Shown here: positions 1-5,623 of the stretch, piece by piece
Numbering within the stretch: position 1 is the first letter of the stretch
Layout of the letters: every line of letters begins with the position of its first letter
The notes under the pieces: generated by a model
Seen by the model: only the letters and a program-made list of their open reading frames with translations
The model's database searches: none
What the model was told of the DNA's origin: nothing
Translations under genes and position numbers: made by a program
From: a virus
Reading direction: 5' to 3' (one strand)
Length of the DNA: 20,135 bases
IMG/VR virus record: IMGVR_UViG_3300042478_001309
Span: 1 to 20,135 of that record

Positions 1-1
1 C

Positions 2-73
2 AAGACCATTAGAAAGGAATTTGGACTGATTGCTCGCCACAAGTGGCTAAACAAGGAGAACACCAATGGATAA
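2..73 (+). CDS. C-terminal end of an unidentified protein (partial)
   Basis: This is the only plus-strand frame that stays open from the left edge. It gives about 23 residues ending in KENTNG and stops at TAA (71-73). The last eight bases overlap the ATG of the next gene (ATGGATAA), a typical translational-coupling arrangement in phage operons. The visible tail is basic and too short to assign to a family. The gene begins outside the window. Confidence 0.55.
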   Translation, partial: KTIRKEFGLIARHKWLNKENTNG

Positions 74-278
74 TCATTTCAAGACACAGATTGTTCGGAA
101 TCCTCACAAGGGCAACAAGCCGTGCATGGCAATTTTTGGTGTAGACACCATTGAGATGGTGGACAGTTACACCCTTGCAGAACTAGAAAACTTGGTTTTC
201 AAGTTGACTGATGCAATGGACGATTTGCGGATTCGCACACACAGGGACGCTGAATCAAATCAGCCTAGCCTGTTCTAA
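66..278 (+). CDS. Small phage protein of unknown function (70 aa)
   Basis: A 70-residue soluble protein that I do not recognise. The start is supported by AAGGAG about seven bases upstream and by overlap with the end of the previous gene. The middle (roughly residues 33-55) is acidic and looks alpha-helical, with the segment LAELENLVFKLTDAM. No Cys pairs, membrane segments or catalytic motifs are visible. It is followed nine bases later by a tRNA gene, so it may share a transcript with that tRNA. Its place among small early-type genes suggests an accessory role, which is inference only. Confidence 0.65.
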   Translation: MDNHFKTQIVRNPHKGNKPCMAIFGVDTIEMVDSYTLAELENLVFKLTDAMDDLRIRTHRDAESNQPSLF

Positions 279-287
279 AGACATTCA

Positions 288-360
288 GCCTCCATAACTC
301 AATTGGTAGAGTAGCGAACTTTTAATTCGTAGGTTGCAGGTTCAAGTCCTGCTGGGGGCA
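288..360 (+). tRNA. tRNA-Lys (anticodon UUU)
   Basis: A full 73-base cloverleaf can be drawn. The acceptor stem is GCCTCCA with TGGGGGC (one G-U pair), followed by discriminator A. The D stem is ACTC/GAGT. The anticodon stem GCGAA/TTCGT encloses loop CTTTTAA, with anticodon TTT at 321-323. The T arm is GCAGG-TTCAAGT-CCTGC. The CCA end is not encoded. It sits alone between two small protein genes, far from the other two tRNAs in the window. Confidence 0.95.
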
Positions 361-376
361 CTAAACGGAGATTACT

Positions 377-817
377 ATGACTGATATCGTGGATTGGTTA
401 CGCAGCATCTTACACAATGACCGTTCTGTGGAACTGCATTGTCGGGAAGCCGCAGACGAAATTGAACGGTTGCGCGAGGAGCGTGATGAAGCGCAAACCA
501 AATACGCAAGAATCTTCAAAGGTCTTGAAGGTTCTTGTATGTCCTGCGAACCTGTCGGAGTGCTGAACCAGCAGATGGAACAGCAGATCAATCGGCTCCG
601 CAAGGAACGCGACGAGATGCACCGCGATCTACGAAAGGCTGAAACGGAATGCTCCATGCTCCGCATTGAATGTGGGGTGATTACCGCCGAGCGTGACGAG
701 GCTCGTAGGGAAATCTGTCAGTTCCGTTCCACTTCATATCCACATGACATGAAGGAAGTGTATGAAATTGCAGATTCCCGTGGTTGGGACTGCTTCAAGG
801 ATATTGACAATGCCTGA
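377..817 (+). CDS. Coiled-coil phage protein, paralogue of the next gene (146 aa)
   Basis: A hydrophilic, largely helical protein with unknown function. Residues about 20-50 and 65-115 are rich in E, R, K, L and A in coiled-coil spacing (for example CREAADEIERLREERDEA). The N-terminus (MTDIVDWLRS...) followed by EAADEIERLR is a pattern common in small phage and prophage early proteins. The C-terminus holds ERDEARREIC, then a spacer, then RGWDCFKD, which recurs almost unchanged in the next protein. GGAG lies eight bases before the ATG. The final eight bases overlap the next start codon. It does not look like a virion protein. An accessory early role is inferred from context only. Confidence 0.75.
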   Translation: MTDIVDWLRSILHNDRSVELHCREAADEIERLREERDEAQTKYARIFKGLEGSCMSCEPVGVLNQQMEQQINRLRKERDEMHRDLRKAETECSMLRIECGVITAERDEARREICQFRSTSYPHDMKEVYEIADSRGWDCFKDIDNA

Positions 818-1181
818 AAACCCTTACAACGAATTGAGCGATGACACTTTCCTAATCTATATCGCACAGAATGATTACATGATCGACGGGTATTACCTGC
901 CCGAAGGTGTGCGTCTGAACGCCGTGGCAGATGCTATTAAACGCACCGAAGCCCTACTGCGTGAGCAAACCCACAAGTCCATCGAAGCAGCGTTCGCTCT
1001 GCGTGAAGCAAAGCGTGAGCGTGACGAGGCACGACGAGAAGTGTGTGCATGGCAAAGCGGAGACACTGGCAAGAAATTTCAGGACACCGCAAAGATACGC
1101 GGATGGGATTGTTTTGAAACCAAAGAGCGTGAGGAAGCAATGGATAGACTCGCACAACTTGACGAAGAGTTGGGACTGTAA
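810..1181 (+). CDS. Coiled-coil phage protein with shared C-terminal module (123 aa)
   Basis: The frame is open from further upstream, but the ATG at 810 is preferred: AAGG precedes it and the upstream extension lies inside the previous gene. The first 50 residues (MPENPYNELSDDTFLIYIAQ...) differ from the previous protein. The rest is a charged helix, then ERDEARREVC, a short spacer and RGWDCFE, matching the previous gene's C-terminal module. This suggests tandem duplication with a diverged or swapped N-terminus. The stop overlaps the next start as TAATG, so the two coiled-coil genes and the PurA-like gene are probably translated as one coupled unit. Function unknown. Confidence 0.75.
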   Translation: MPENPYNELSDDTFLIYIAQNDYMIDGYYLPEGVRLNAVADAIKRTEALLREQTHKSIEAAFALREAKRERDEARREVCAWQSGDTGKKFQDTAKIRGWDCFETKEREEAMDRLAQLDEELGL

Positions 1182-2173
1182 TGATTGAAACTGTTGATGT
1201 GGTCTACGGTCTTGCGTGGGGTGATGAAGGCAAGGGCAAGATTGCCGCTGCTCTTGCCCCCAAATACGATTGGGTGTGCCGATGGAACGGCGGACCAAAC
1301 GCAGGACACACCGTATGGGTAAACGGCAAGAAGCACAAGACCCACATTATTCCTTCAGGCATTTTTGCAGGCAAGCGGTGTGTGATTGGTGCAGGTTGTG
1401 TAATAAACACGGACAAGTTTTTCAAAGAGATTCGGTATCTTCGCAGCGAAGGATTTGATACTTCACTTGTAAAGATTTCTCCTGCTGCACATATCATTAC
1501 CGAAGCACACATTGATTACGACAAGCGGCACTTGGGGCATCTTGGAACCACAGGGCAGGGCATTGCACCGTGCTATTCAGACAAGATGATTCGCTGCGGC
1601 AAGCGAGCAGTTGATGTGTTTGAATCCCAATGGCTGTGGGACGGAGAATTGGACGGCAAGGTGCTGTGCGAAGGCGCACAGAGCGTGTGGTTGGATATTG
1701 ACTACGGCGATTACCCGTATGTGACAAGCAGCACAACCATGCCTTACGGTGCTTGCTCTCTTGGATTTCCCACACAGAAAATTAAGCGTCTGATCGGAGT
1801 TGCAAAAGCATACGACACCAAGAGTGGTGTTGATCCGCTGTTCTCTGAATCCCTGTGGGACGATCCTGCGCTGAACAGAATTATTGAATTGGGTGGTGAA
1901 TACGGTTCAACCACAGGGCGTAAGCGATTGGTAAATTGGTTGAATCTTGATTTCCTGAAGCAATCCGTTCAAGTATCAGGTTGCACGGAATTGGTAATCA
2001 ATAAATGCGATGTGCTTAAAACTTTGGGATTGTTTAAAGTTTACAGCAGCGGTTGTCTGCGTGAATTTAAGAGTTTTTCGGAAATGCAGGCATTTATTAC
2101 TAGTGAACTAATTACTGCAAATTTTGAATACCTGCACGACATCAAGTGGTCGGGCAACGCCGAGACTATTTGA
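1181..2173 (+). CDS. purA: Compact adenylosuccinate synthetase-like enzyme (PurA/PurZ family, 330 aa)
   Basis: PurA joins IMP and aspartate using GTP to make adenylosuccinate. Phage PurZ relatives act on dGMP to make the 2-aminoadenine precursor. Visible motifs: WGDEGKGK (13-20, with Asp15 at the usual catalytic position), GGPNAGHT (37-44, catalytic His43), LGTTGQG (121-127), EGAQ (164-167), YPYVTSS (178-184), the aspartate loop TTGRKR (244-249) and NKCD (274-277), the guanine-recognition motif of GTP users. The protein is about 100 residues shorter than bacterial PurA. By spacing, about 50 residues are missing between GTTGQG and EGAQ and about 45 near the C-terminus. GTTGRG has become GTTGQG. 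The retained Asp and NKxD favour PurA-type chemistry, but the substrate (IMP or dGMP) cannot be decided here. Family assignment is firm. Confidence 0.9.
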   Translation: MIETVDVVYGLAWGDEGKGKIAAALAPKYDWVCRWNGGPNAGHTVWVNGKKHKTHIIPSGIFAGKRCVIGAGCVINTDKFFKEIRYLRSEGFDTSLVKISPAAHIITEAHIDYDKRHLGHLGTTGQGIAPCYSDKMIRCGKRAVDVFESQWLWDGELDGKVLCEGAQSVWLDIDYGDYPYVTSSTTMPYGACSLGFPTQKIKRLIGVAKAYDTKSGVDPLFSESLWDDPALNRIIELGGEYGSTTGRKRLVNWLNLDFLKQSVQVSGCTELVINKCDVLKTLGLFKVYSSGCLREFKSFSEMQAFITSELITANFEYLHDIKWSGNAETI

Positions 2174-2215
2174 TTCAAGTAATCAAAACAAATATAGAAA
2201 ACTCTCCCAAGGGTA

Positions 2216-2243
2216 TTGACATCGTGGCGAATGATGCTATACT
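2216..2243 (+). promoter_or_regulatory. Sigma-70-like promoter
   Basis: TTGACA (2216-2221), a 16-base spacer and TATACT (2238-2243) lie in the gap after the PurA gene, about 85 bases before the next start codon. This is a near-consensus host-type promoter, so the following small genes are probably expressed early or middle. Confidence 0.75.
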
Positions 2244-2265
2244 ATGGGAGTACAAGTCAGCCAAC

Positions 2266-2284
2266 GGTGCTAACGGGCAGCACC
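2266..2284 (+). promoter_or_regulatory. 5' leader hairpin
   Basis: GGTGCT (2266-2271) pairs with AGCACC (2279-2284) around a seven-base loop, and flanking GCC/GGC could extend the stem. It falls between the promoter at 2216 and the gene at 2328, so it would be in that gene's leader RNA. No T-run follows, so it is not a terminator. I do not recognise a known riboswitch. Confidence 0.4.
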
Positions 2285-2327
2285 TAACGGCTCTTTCAAT
2301 CACAAGCCCGATTTTGGAGATTTCACT

Positions 2328-2579
2328 ATGAAGACTCGTAACTACACCGTTTCCGTGAATGTCAATCTGTACAACAACAGCAACGACGGCAAGTTTGATG
2401 CTTTCGCTGATCGCATCAGCGGCAGCAACATCAGCCTCGTGCGTAGCCGCCCCACCGATGAGGGTCGTGCGTACACCTTCAAGTGCAGCGAGCAGGGCGT
2501 TGCGATTCTGCTGAATCGTTGGACGAAGCGTCTGGGTTCGGGTATGCGCGATGCGACCGTGAAGGTCTTCACCGCCTAA
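2328..2579 (+). CDS. Small phage protein of unknown function (83 aa)
   Basis: An 83-residue soluble protein with alternating beta-type segments (NYTVSVNVNLYNN, GRAYTFKCSEQG) and a basic C-terminal half (NRWTKRLGSGMRDATVKVF). No recognisable family. TTTGGAG precedes the start by about nine bases. It is the first gene downstream of the sigma-70-like promoter at 2216 and is followed by a GC-rich hairpin region. The fold could be a small alpha/beta or ferredoxin-like domain, but that is a guess from residue pattern. Confidence 0.7.
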   Translation: MKTRNYTVSVNVNLYNNSNDGKFDAFADRISGSNISLVRSRPTDEGRAYTFKCSEQGVAILLNRWTKRLGSGMRDATVKVFTA

Positions 2580-2599
2580 TCAGAAACACCTGTGGTGAG

Positions 2600-2652
2600 G
2601 GGTGGGTGTGTGGATGCTAAATTCTTCCGCGCACCCACCCTTTGGGTGTTTT
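2600..2652 (+). terminator. Possible terminator with an alternative stem
   Basis: CACCC (2636-2640), loop TTT, GGGTG (2644-2648) and TTTT form a small intrinsic-terminator-like hairpin. The same CACCC bases lie within CACCCACCC (2632-2640), which pairs perfectly with the upstream GGGTGGGTG (2600-2608). The two stems are mutually exclusive, as in an attenuator. It sits between two small genes. Confidence 0.4.
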
Positions 2653-2682
2653 GTGTTCAAAACTTTTTCAAGGAGATTCAAA

Positions 2683-3057
2683 ATGCGTAACAAGACTTCT
2701 ATTTTCAGCACATACGCTCTAGTGAGCGTGATTGGTTTCGGTGGTTTTTGGTGGTTCGGGGCGAAGGGTGGGGAAAGCCTGAACGCTGCGGAGACTTTCA
2801 TGGCGTTCTACAGTTTCCTGTGCACTACGGTGGTGTTCTATGTGCTTGCTGGTCAGAAGCAGAGCATGGATCACGCTTTTGATGCAATTCAGGACGAAGT
2901 GAATGAGCGCGGTCGTGATATTGAGGCTGCGTATCGTTACATTGATGACGAGAACGGCAAGATTGCTCGTCGGATTGACATGACTACGGATTCCATCTAT
3001 CGTGAGATGGAGTACCATAGCGAGTCCAAGACCGATACTTGCTGCAAGACTCTGTGA
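2683..3057 (+). CDS. Two-pass membrane protein with charged helical tail (124 aa)
   Basis: The frame extends upstream to 2602, but that part overlaps the GC-rich hairpin region. The ATG at 2683 has AAGGAG nine bases before it. Two hydrophobic segments are clear: residues about 9-27 (STYALVSVIGFGGFWWFG) and about 38-57 (TFMAFYSFLCTTVVFYVLAG). Residues 58-124 form a charged, probably coiled-coil tail ending in a Cys pair (TCCKTL). The layout resembles small inner-membrane phage proteins that alter the host envelope, but no family is recognised, and holin activity is not supported. A strong terminator follows at 3072. Confidence 0.7.
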   Translation: MRNKTSIFSTYALVSVIGFGGFWWFGAKGGESLNAAETFMAFYSFLCTTVVFYVLAGQKQSMDHAFDAIQDEVNERGRDIEAAYRYIDDENGKIARRIDMTTDSIYREMEYHSESKTDTCCKTL

Positions 3058-3071
3058 TTTGATACTTTTTG

Positions 3072-3105
3072 GGCGGCATGGGGCTAACGCCTCTTGCCGT
3101 CTTTT
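3072..3105 (+). terminator. Rho-independent terminator
   Basis: GGCGGCA (3072-3078) pairs with TGCCGTC (3095-3101) with one G-U pair. An inner stem GGGGC/GCCTC around TAAC continues it, and TTTT CTTT follows. It ends the small membrane protein's transcript and lies directly before the start of the deaminase-like gene. Confidence 0.85.
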
Positions 3106-3109
3106 CTTT

Positions 3110-3553
3110 ATGAACGCGAAACGCATCCAAAGACTGCTAGAAATGGCGCATCCTCTGTGTTTGGACATCAAACGACAGAAAAAGCACATTTCTATCATTC
3201 TTCGCAAGGGGCGAATCGTGTCTATCGGGTGCAACCGCTTCAAAACTCACCCCCGAGCCAAGGAAAAGGGGTATATGTTTGAAGAAATGCACTCTGAATT
3301 GGACGCATTTTTGAAATTAGACGCTCCTGAACGGGGATTAGTGCTTTTTAATGTGCGTTTCAACAATTTGGGGCAAATGCGGATGGCACGCCCGTGTGAA
3401 CGGTGTATGCCGTGGTGTGTTGGTGCATTTTCAGAGATTTGGTACACCACAGATGAGGGTGTAATGCTGCACGGCGAGTCTCTACTGCCGCTAAATATAG
3501 TATTACCCCATCAGGAGAAGCATTCAAATGAAGAAGTTTTCACAATTTCTTGA
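3110..3553 (+). CDS. Cytidine-deaminase-like zinc protein (147 aa)
   Basis: Contains the paired zinc signature of the cytidine/deoxycytidylate deaminase fold: HSE (His61, Glu63, normally H-A/V-E) and PCERC (Pro95-Cys96..Cys99). Beta-type segments precede them (HISIILRKGRIVSIGCNRF) and lie between them (GLVLFNVRFNN). The spacing of about 33 residues between H and the first Cys fits the fold. Known relatives deaminate free nucleotides, RNA or DNA bases; the substrate here is unknown. The ATG at 3110 lacks a clear ribosome binding site and lies just after a terminator; ATG 3142 is an alternative. The 3' end overlaps the next gene by 26 bases and contains that gene's late promoter. Family call moderate, catalytic activity inferred. 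Confidence 0.65.
   Translation: MNAKRIQRLLEMAHPLCLDIKRQKKHISIILRKGRIVSIGCNRFKTHPRAKEKGYMFEEMHSELDAFLKLDAPERGLVLFNVRFNNLGQMRMARPCERCMPWCVGAFSEIWYTTDEGVMLHGESLLPLNIVLPHQEKHSNEEVFTIS
3491..3497 (+). promoter_or_regulatory. T4-type late promoter element (CTAAATA)
   Basis: CTAAATA lies 31-37 bases before the ATG at 3528, inside the end of the deaminase-like gene. It resembles the T4 late consensus TATAAATA read by gp55 and helped by gp33. The same core recurs before several other genes in the window. Confidence 0.55.
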
Positions 3554-4382
3554 CCAAAACGAACTAAACGAGTGGATTAATCGCAAAGACACAAGCGAGA
3601 CTCCACTAGTTGAAGCCAAACTGTCTCGCGTTTTCCAATATGTGGAAGACGATAGCAAGGATTTCGGTATTGTGAGTTCTTTCCGTGGCGGATTAAGCAA
3701 CGAAGAAAACATGAAGCGTCACGCTGATCTCAAGGCTCGTGTTCGCAAGATGGGATACGGCTACATTGAGATGAAGGGCGGCTACCAAGAAGAAGGTGGC
3801 GTTGTGGAAGAGTTGAGTCTACTGATTCCTCAAATCAAGAAGTCTGAAATTGTGCAGTTGGGTCGCCATTACGAGCAACACAGCGTGATGTACAAGAACA
3901 ATGAGGACTTTTTCTATATCGGCACAAACGAAAGTGCTGGTGTTGGCAAGGTTCTTATGCGCTTCAAGAAGGGCGAAGGGCAACAGAATCTTGAACTAGC
4001 CAAGCACAAGGTTTCACAATTCTTCTCGCAGTTGCGTAAGGGCGATCACGCAAACAAGAAGTTTGTGTTTAATGTCAAGGACGAACCACAACACGCAGGC
4101 GAGCAGGAAAAGAGTGGAGAAAGTGCCACTACTGCACACAAGCACCGCCCCGGTGATGTGTGGAAGACCTCTAGCGGATTGTTTGGTGCAATGAACGATG
4201 CAAGGCAATACGAATACTTTGAAGACCAAGACGCTGCGCGTCGTTACGCCAAGAAGACCAAGAGCGGTTACAAGATTCAAGAGCGTGAAGAGTGGAGTTT
4301 TTCCAAGGCTGCGTATCTGCGTCGTGGTGAAGACCCCAAGTGGATCACAATTTTTGAGGAATTGAACGACGAAAACTCCTAA
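3528..4382 (+). CDS. DUF3293-like phage protein (284 aa)
   Basis: AGGAGA precedes the ATG. Residues about 45-140 have the sequence character of DUF3293 proteins: a start like FGIVSSFRGG, then a helix with basic residues, GYGYIEMKGGYQEEGG, an acidic-hydrophobic strand (VEELSLLIP) and GRHYEQHSVMYKN. The C-terminal half is hydrophilic and includes a second possible domain ending EERE..FS. The function of this family is unknown; I infer a conserved alpha/beta domain. A late element sits just upstream and another overlaps the stop codon (TAA of TAAATA), which suggests late expression. Family call tentative, gene call strong. Confidence 0.75.
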   Translation: MKKFSQFLDQNELNEWINRKDTSETPLVEAKLSRVFQYVEDDSKDFGIVSSFRGGLSNEENMKRHADLKARVRKMGYGYIEMKGGYQEEGGVVEELSLLIPQIKKSEIVQLGRHYEQHSVMYKNNEDFFYIGTNESAGVGKVLMRFKKGEGQQNLELAKHKVSQFFSQLRKGDHANKKFVFNVKDEPQHAGEQEKSGESATTAHKHRPGDVWKTSSGLFGAMNDARQYEYFEDQDAARRYAKKTKSGYKIQEREEWSFSKAAYLRRGEDPKWITIFEELNDENS

Positions 4383-4394
4383 ATAGTTTAGGAG
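4376..4394 (+). promoter_or_regulatory. Late promoter inside a hairpin that holds a ribosome binding site
   Basis: CTCCTAAA (4376-4383) and TTTAGGAG (4387-4394) are a perfect 8-base inverted repeat around TAG. The left arm contains the late element TAAATA (4380-4385), and its TAA is the stop codon of the upstream gene. The right arm contains the GGAG that serves the ATG at 4399. Read-through RNA would hide GGAG in the stem; RNA started at the late element would lack the left arm and leave it free. Confidence 0.6.
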
Positions 4395-4398
4395 CAAA

Positions 4399-4530
4399 AT
4401 GTCTAAAATCCCCAAGTCTTCTCGGGATAAATTAAAAACTTTACTCTTAAAAAATGCCGTTTCTAAAATTAGAAATGGCGGACGCTGTGGTTGCACCAAG
4501 CCCAAATCAAATAATCGGAATTCTCGTTAG
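4399..4530 (+). CDS. Small basic protein with a Cys-Gly-Cys motif (43 aa)
   Basis: A 43-residue, strongly basic protein (many K and R, few acidic residues). The N-terminal part looks helical (KLKTLLLKNAVSKIRN), followed by GGRCGCTKPKS and a polar tail. AGGAG is positioned five to nine bases before the ATG. The start lies 14 bases past a late promoter element, which supports it as a real late gene despite its size. The CGC pair could bind metal or form a disulfide; nucleic acid binding is possible from charge alone. No family recognised. Confidence 0.6.
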   Translation: MSKIPKSSRDKLKTLLLKNAVSKIRNGGRCGCTKPKSNNRNSR

Positions 4531-4534
4531 GGGC

Positions 4535-4562
4535 TTGACACCCCTCCGATTTGTGGTAACAT
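4535..4562 (+). promoter_or_regulatory. Sigma-70-like promoter
   Basis: TTGACA (4535-4540), a 16-base spacer and TAACAT (4557-4562) lie about 22 bases before the ATG of the first exported Gly/Tyr-rich protein. GGAG follows within the short leader. This points to early or middle expression of the two exported proteins. Confidence 0.7.
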
Positions 4563-4583
4563 ATATGTGAAAGGAGTTCATCC

Positions 4584-4994
4584 ATGAACCTCAAGACTCT
4601 TCTAGCCTCTGCCGTTCTCGCAACATCTACTCTGTTCGCCTCTTCCGCTTCGGCGCAGTACGGGGGCAGCGCAATCGGTGTAAACTTCGGTGGTGGCTAC
4701 AGTACCACCAAGGTTGATACGCCGCAGGGAACTTATAGGGTTTCCAACAGTTACATTGGCGGCGGCATCGGTGTGAACGCTGCAAGTGGCTACGGCGGCG
4801 GTTACGGTGGCTACGGCTACGGTGGTGGCTACGGTGGCTACGGCAGTCCTGTTGGCTACGGCTGTGTGCCTGTGTACTCGCCGTTCACGCGCTGCTACGG
4901 TGCGCCCATCTATCCTGCCGTTGTGGTTCCGTACTACGGTGGTTGCGCTGTGCCTGTGTATCCCGTGTGTGGTGGTCAGTTCATTGTTCGCTAA
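4584..4994 (+). CDS. Exported Gly/Tyr-rich protein (136 aa)
   Basis: The N-terminus is a textbook Sec signal peptide: a Lys near the start, a hydrophobic core (LLASAVLATSTLFA) and an ASA cleavage site after about residue 24. The mature part has one ordinary-looking segment (VDTPQGTYRVSN), then GYGG-type repeats (about residues 69-87) and a Val/Pro/Tyr-rich end with several Cys residues (CVPVY, RCYG, GCAVPVYPVCGG). Mature location would be periplasm, outer membrane or outside. Similar low-complexity exported proteins occur in bacterial genomes, so host origin is possible. AAGGAG precedes the start, and the promoter at 4535 drives it. Function unknown. A sibling of similar composition follows 25 bases later. 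Confidence 0.8.
   Translation: MNLKTLLASAVLATSTLFASSASAQYGGSAIGVNFGGGYSTTKVDTPQGTYRVSNSYIGGGIGVNAASGYGGGYGGYGYGGGYGGYGSPVGYGCVPVYSPFTRCYGAPIYPAVVVPYYGGCAVPVYPVCGGQFIVR
4788..4844 (+). repeat. Short tandem repeat encoding GYGG units
   Basis: Imperfect repeats of GGCTACGGTGG-type units inside the exported Gly/Tyr-rich gene encode GYGGGYGGYGYGGGYGGYG. Third-position changes (GGC/GGT/GGG, TAC) break exact identity. Repeat number could vary between relatives by slippage. Confidence 0.75.
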
Positions 4995-5019
4995 ACTTCT
5001 GAAAACGGAGACATTCAAA

Positions 5020-5349
5020 ATGCGATTCGCGTCTACTGCCCTTGTTTCGTCTTTCCTGTTCTGTGGTTTTGGTTGCTACACGCAAACCGACATCACGCGA
5101 ACCGTGACCATGCCTGATGGCAAGGTGGAGACTTATGTGAACAAGAGCAATGGCTACAACTATAATCCCAACTTCACGGGCACGAACGAGCAGTCGGTTC
5201 ATGTGCGTGATTACGGTTACGGCCCAATCTACGGCGGTGGCATGGGCATGGGTGGTGTTGGTATGGGTATGCCGTATGGTGGCTACGGTGCAGTTCCTGT
5301 GGTTCCCGTGGTTGTTCCTAACTACGGTCAGTACGGATACCCCTACTGA
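5020..5349 (+). CDS. Exported, possibly lipid-anchored Gly/Tyr-rich protein (109 aa)
   Basis: The ATG at 5020 follows GGAG and begins a short hydrophobic signal (FASTALVSSFLFCGFG) ending at Cys19. GFGC is only a weak lipobox because the -3 residue is Gly, so it may be a lipoprotein or use an ordinary signal peptide. The mature part has a small polar domain (ITRTVTMPDGKVETYVNKS) and then Gly/Met/Tyr repeats and a Val/Pro-rich end (AVPVVPVVVPNYGQYGYPY), like the preceding gene's end. The two genes are co-transcribed from 4535 and may be diverged copies or partners. Upstream extension of the frame is an artefact of the neighbouring gene. Confidence 0.75.
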   Translation: MRFASTALVSSFLFCGFGCYTQTDITRTVTMPDGKVETYVNKSNGYNYNPNFTGTNEQSVHVRDYGYGPIYGGGMGMGGVGMGMPYGGYGAVPVVPVVVPNYGQYGYPY

Positions 5350-5404
5350 ACCGTTCAGGTTTCTACTGGTCTTTCCCTCGCAGCGGTTGAAAAGATCAGA
5401 TTAC

Positions 5405-5477
5405 GGGCCTATCGTCTAGTGGTCTAGGATAGGAGGCTTTCATCCTCTTGACCGGAGTTCGAATCTCCGTAGGCTCA
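5405..5477 (+). tRNA. tRNA-Glu (anticodon UUC)
   Basis: A 73-base cloverleaf: acceptor GGGCCTA with TAGGCTC (one G-U pair) and discriminator A. Anticodon stem GGAGG/CCTCT encloses loop CTTTCAT with anticodon TTC at 5439-5441. The T arm is CGGAG-TTCGAAT-CTCCG. The D arm GTCTAGTGGTCTAGGA is typical of bacterial tRNA-Glu. CCA is not encoded. It stands 21 bases before the tRNA-Met. Confidence 0.95.
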
Positions 5478-5498
5478 CTTAATCTGCGTTTGTTGTTT

Positions 5499-5571
5499 GG
5501 CGAAGTAGTTCAGATGGCAGAACAATCCTTTCATACGGGATAAGTCGTTGGTTCAATTCCAACCTTCGCCA
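5499..5571 (+). tRNA. tRNA-Met (anticodon CAU)
   Basis: A 73-base cloverleaf: acceptor GGCGAAG/CTTCGCC with discriminator A, D stem GTTC/GAAC, anticodon stem ATCCT/GGGAT around TTCATAC with CAT at 5532-5534, and T arm GTTGG-TTCAATT-CCAAC. The paired first acceptor base argues for elongator rather than initiator tRNA. A CAU tRNA modified to read Ile AUA cannot be excluded. Confidence 0.93.
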
Positions 5572-5623
5572 TTTTTCATTGTTAAGACCTAGTTCAACAC
5601 TCTTCCCAAATCAACATACCAGT

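Noticed and set aside
931-1188. 85-codon alternative frame within the second coiled-coil gene
   Set aside because: Overlaps wholly with a better supported gene, has a basic shadow composition and no ribosome binding site.
2146-2331. 61-codon open frame between the PurA gene and the next gene
   Set aside because: It spans the sigma-70-like promoter and the leader hairpin, and no ribosome binding site precedes it.
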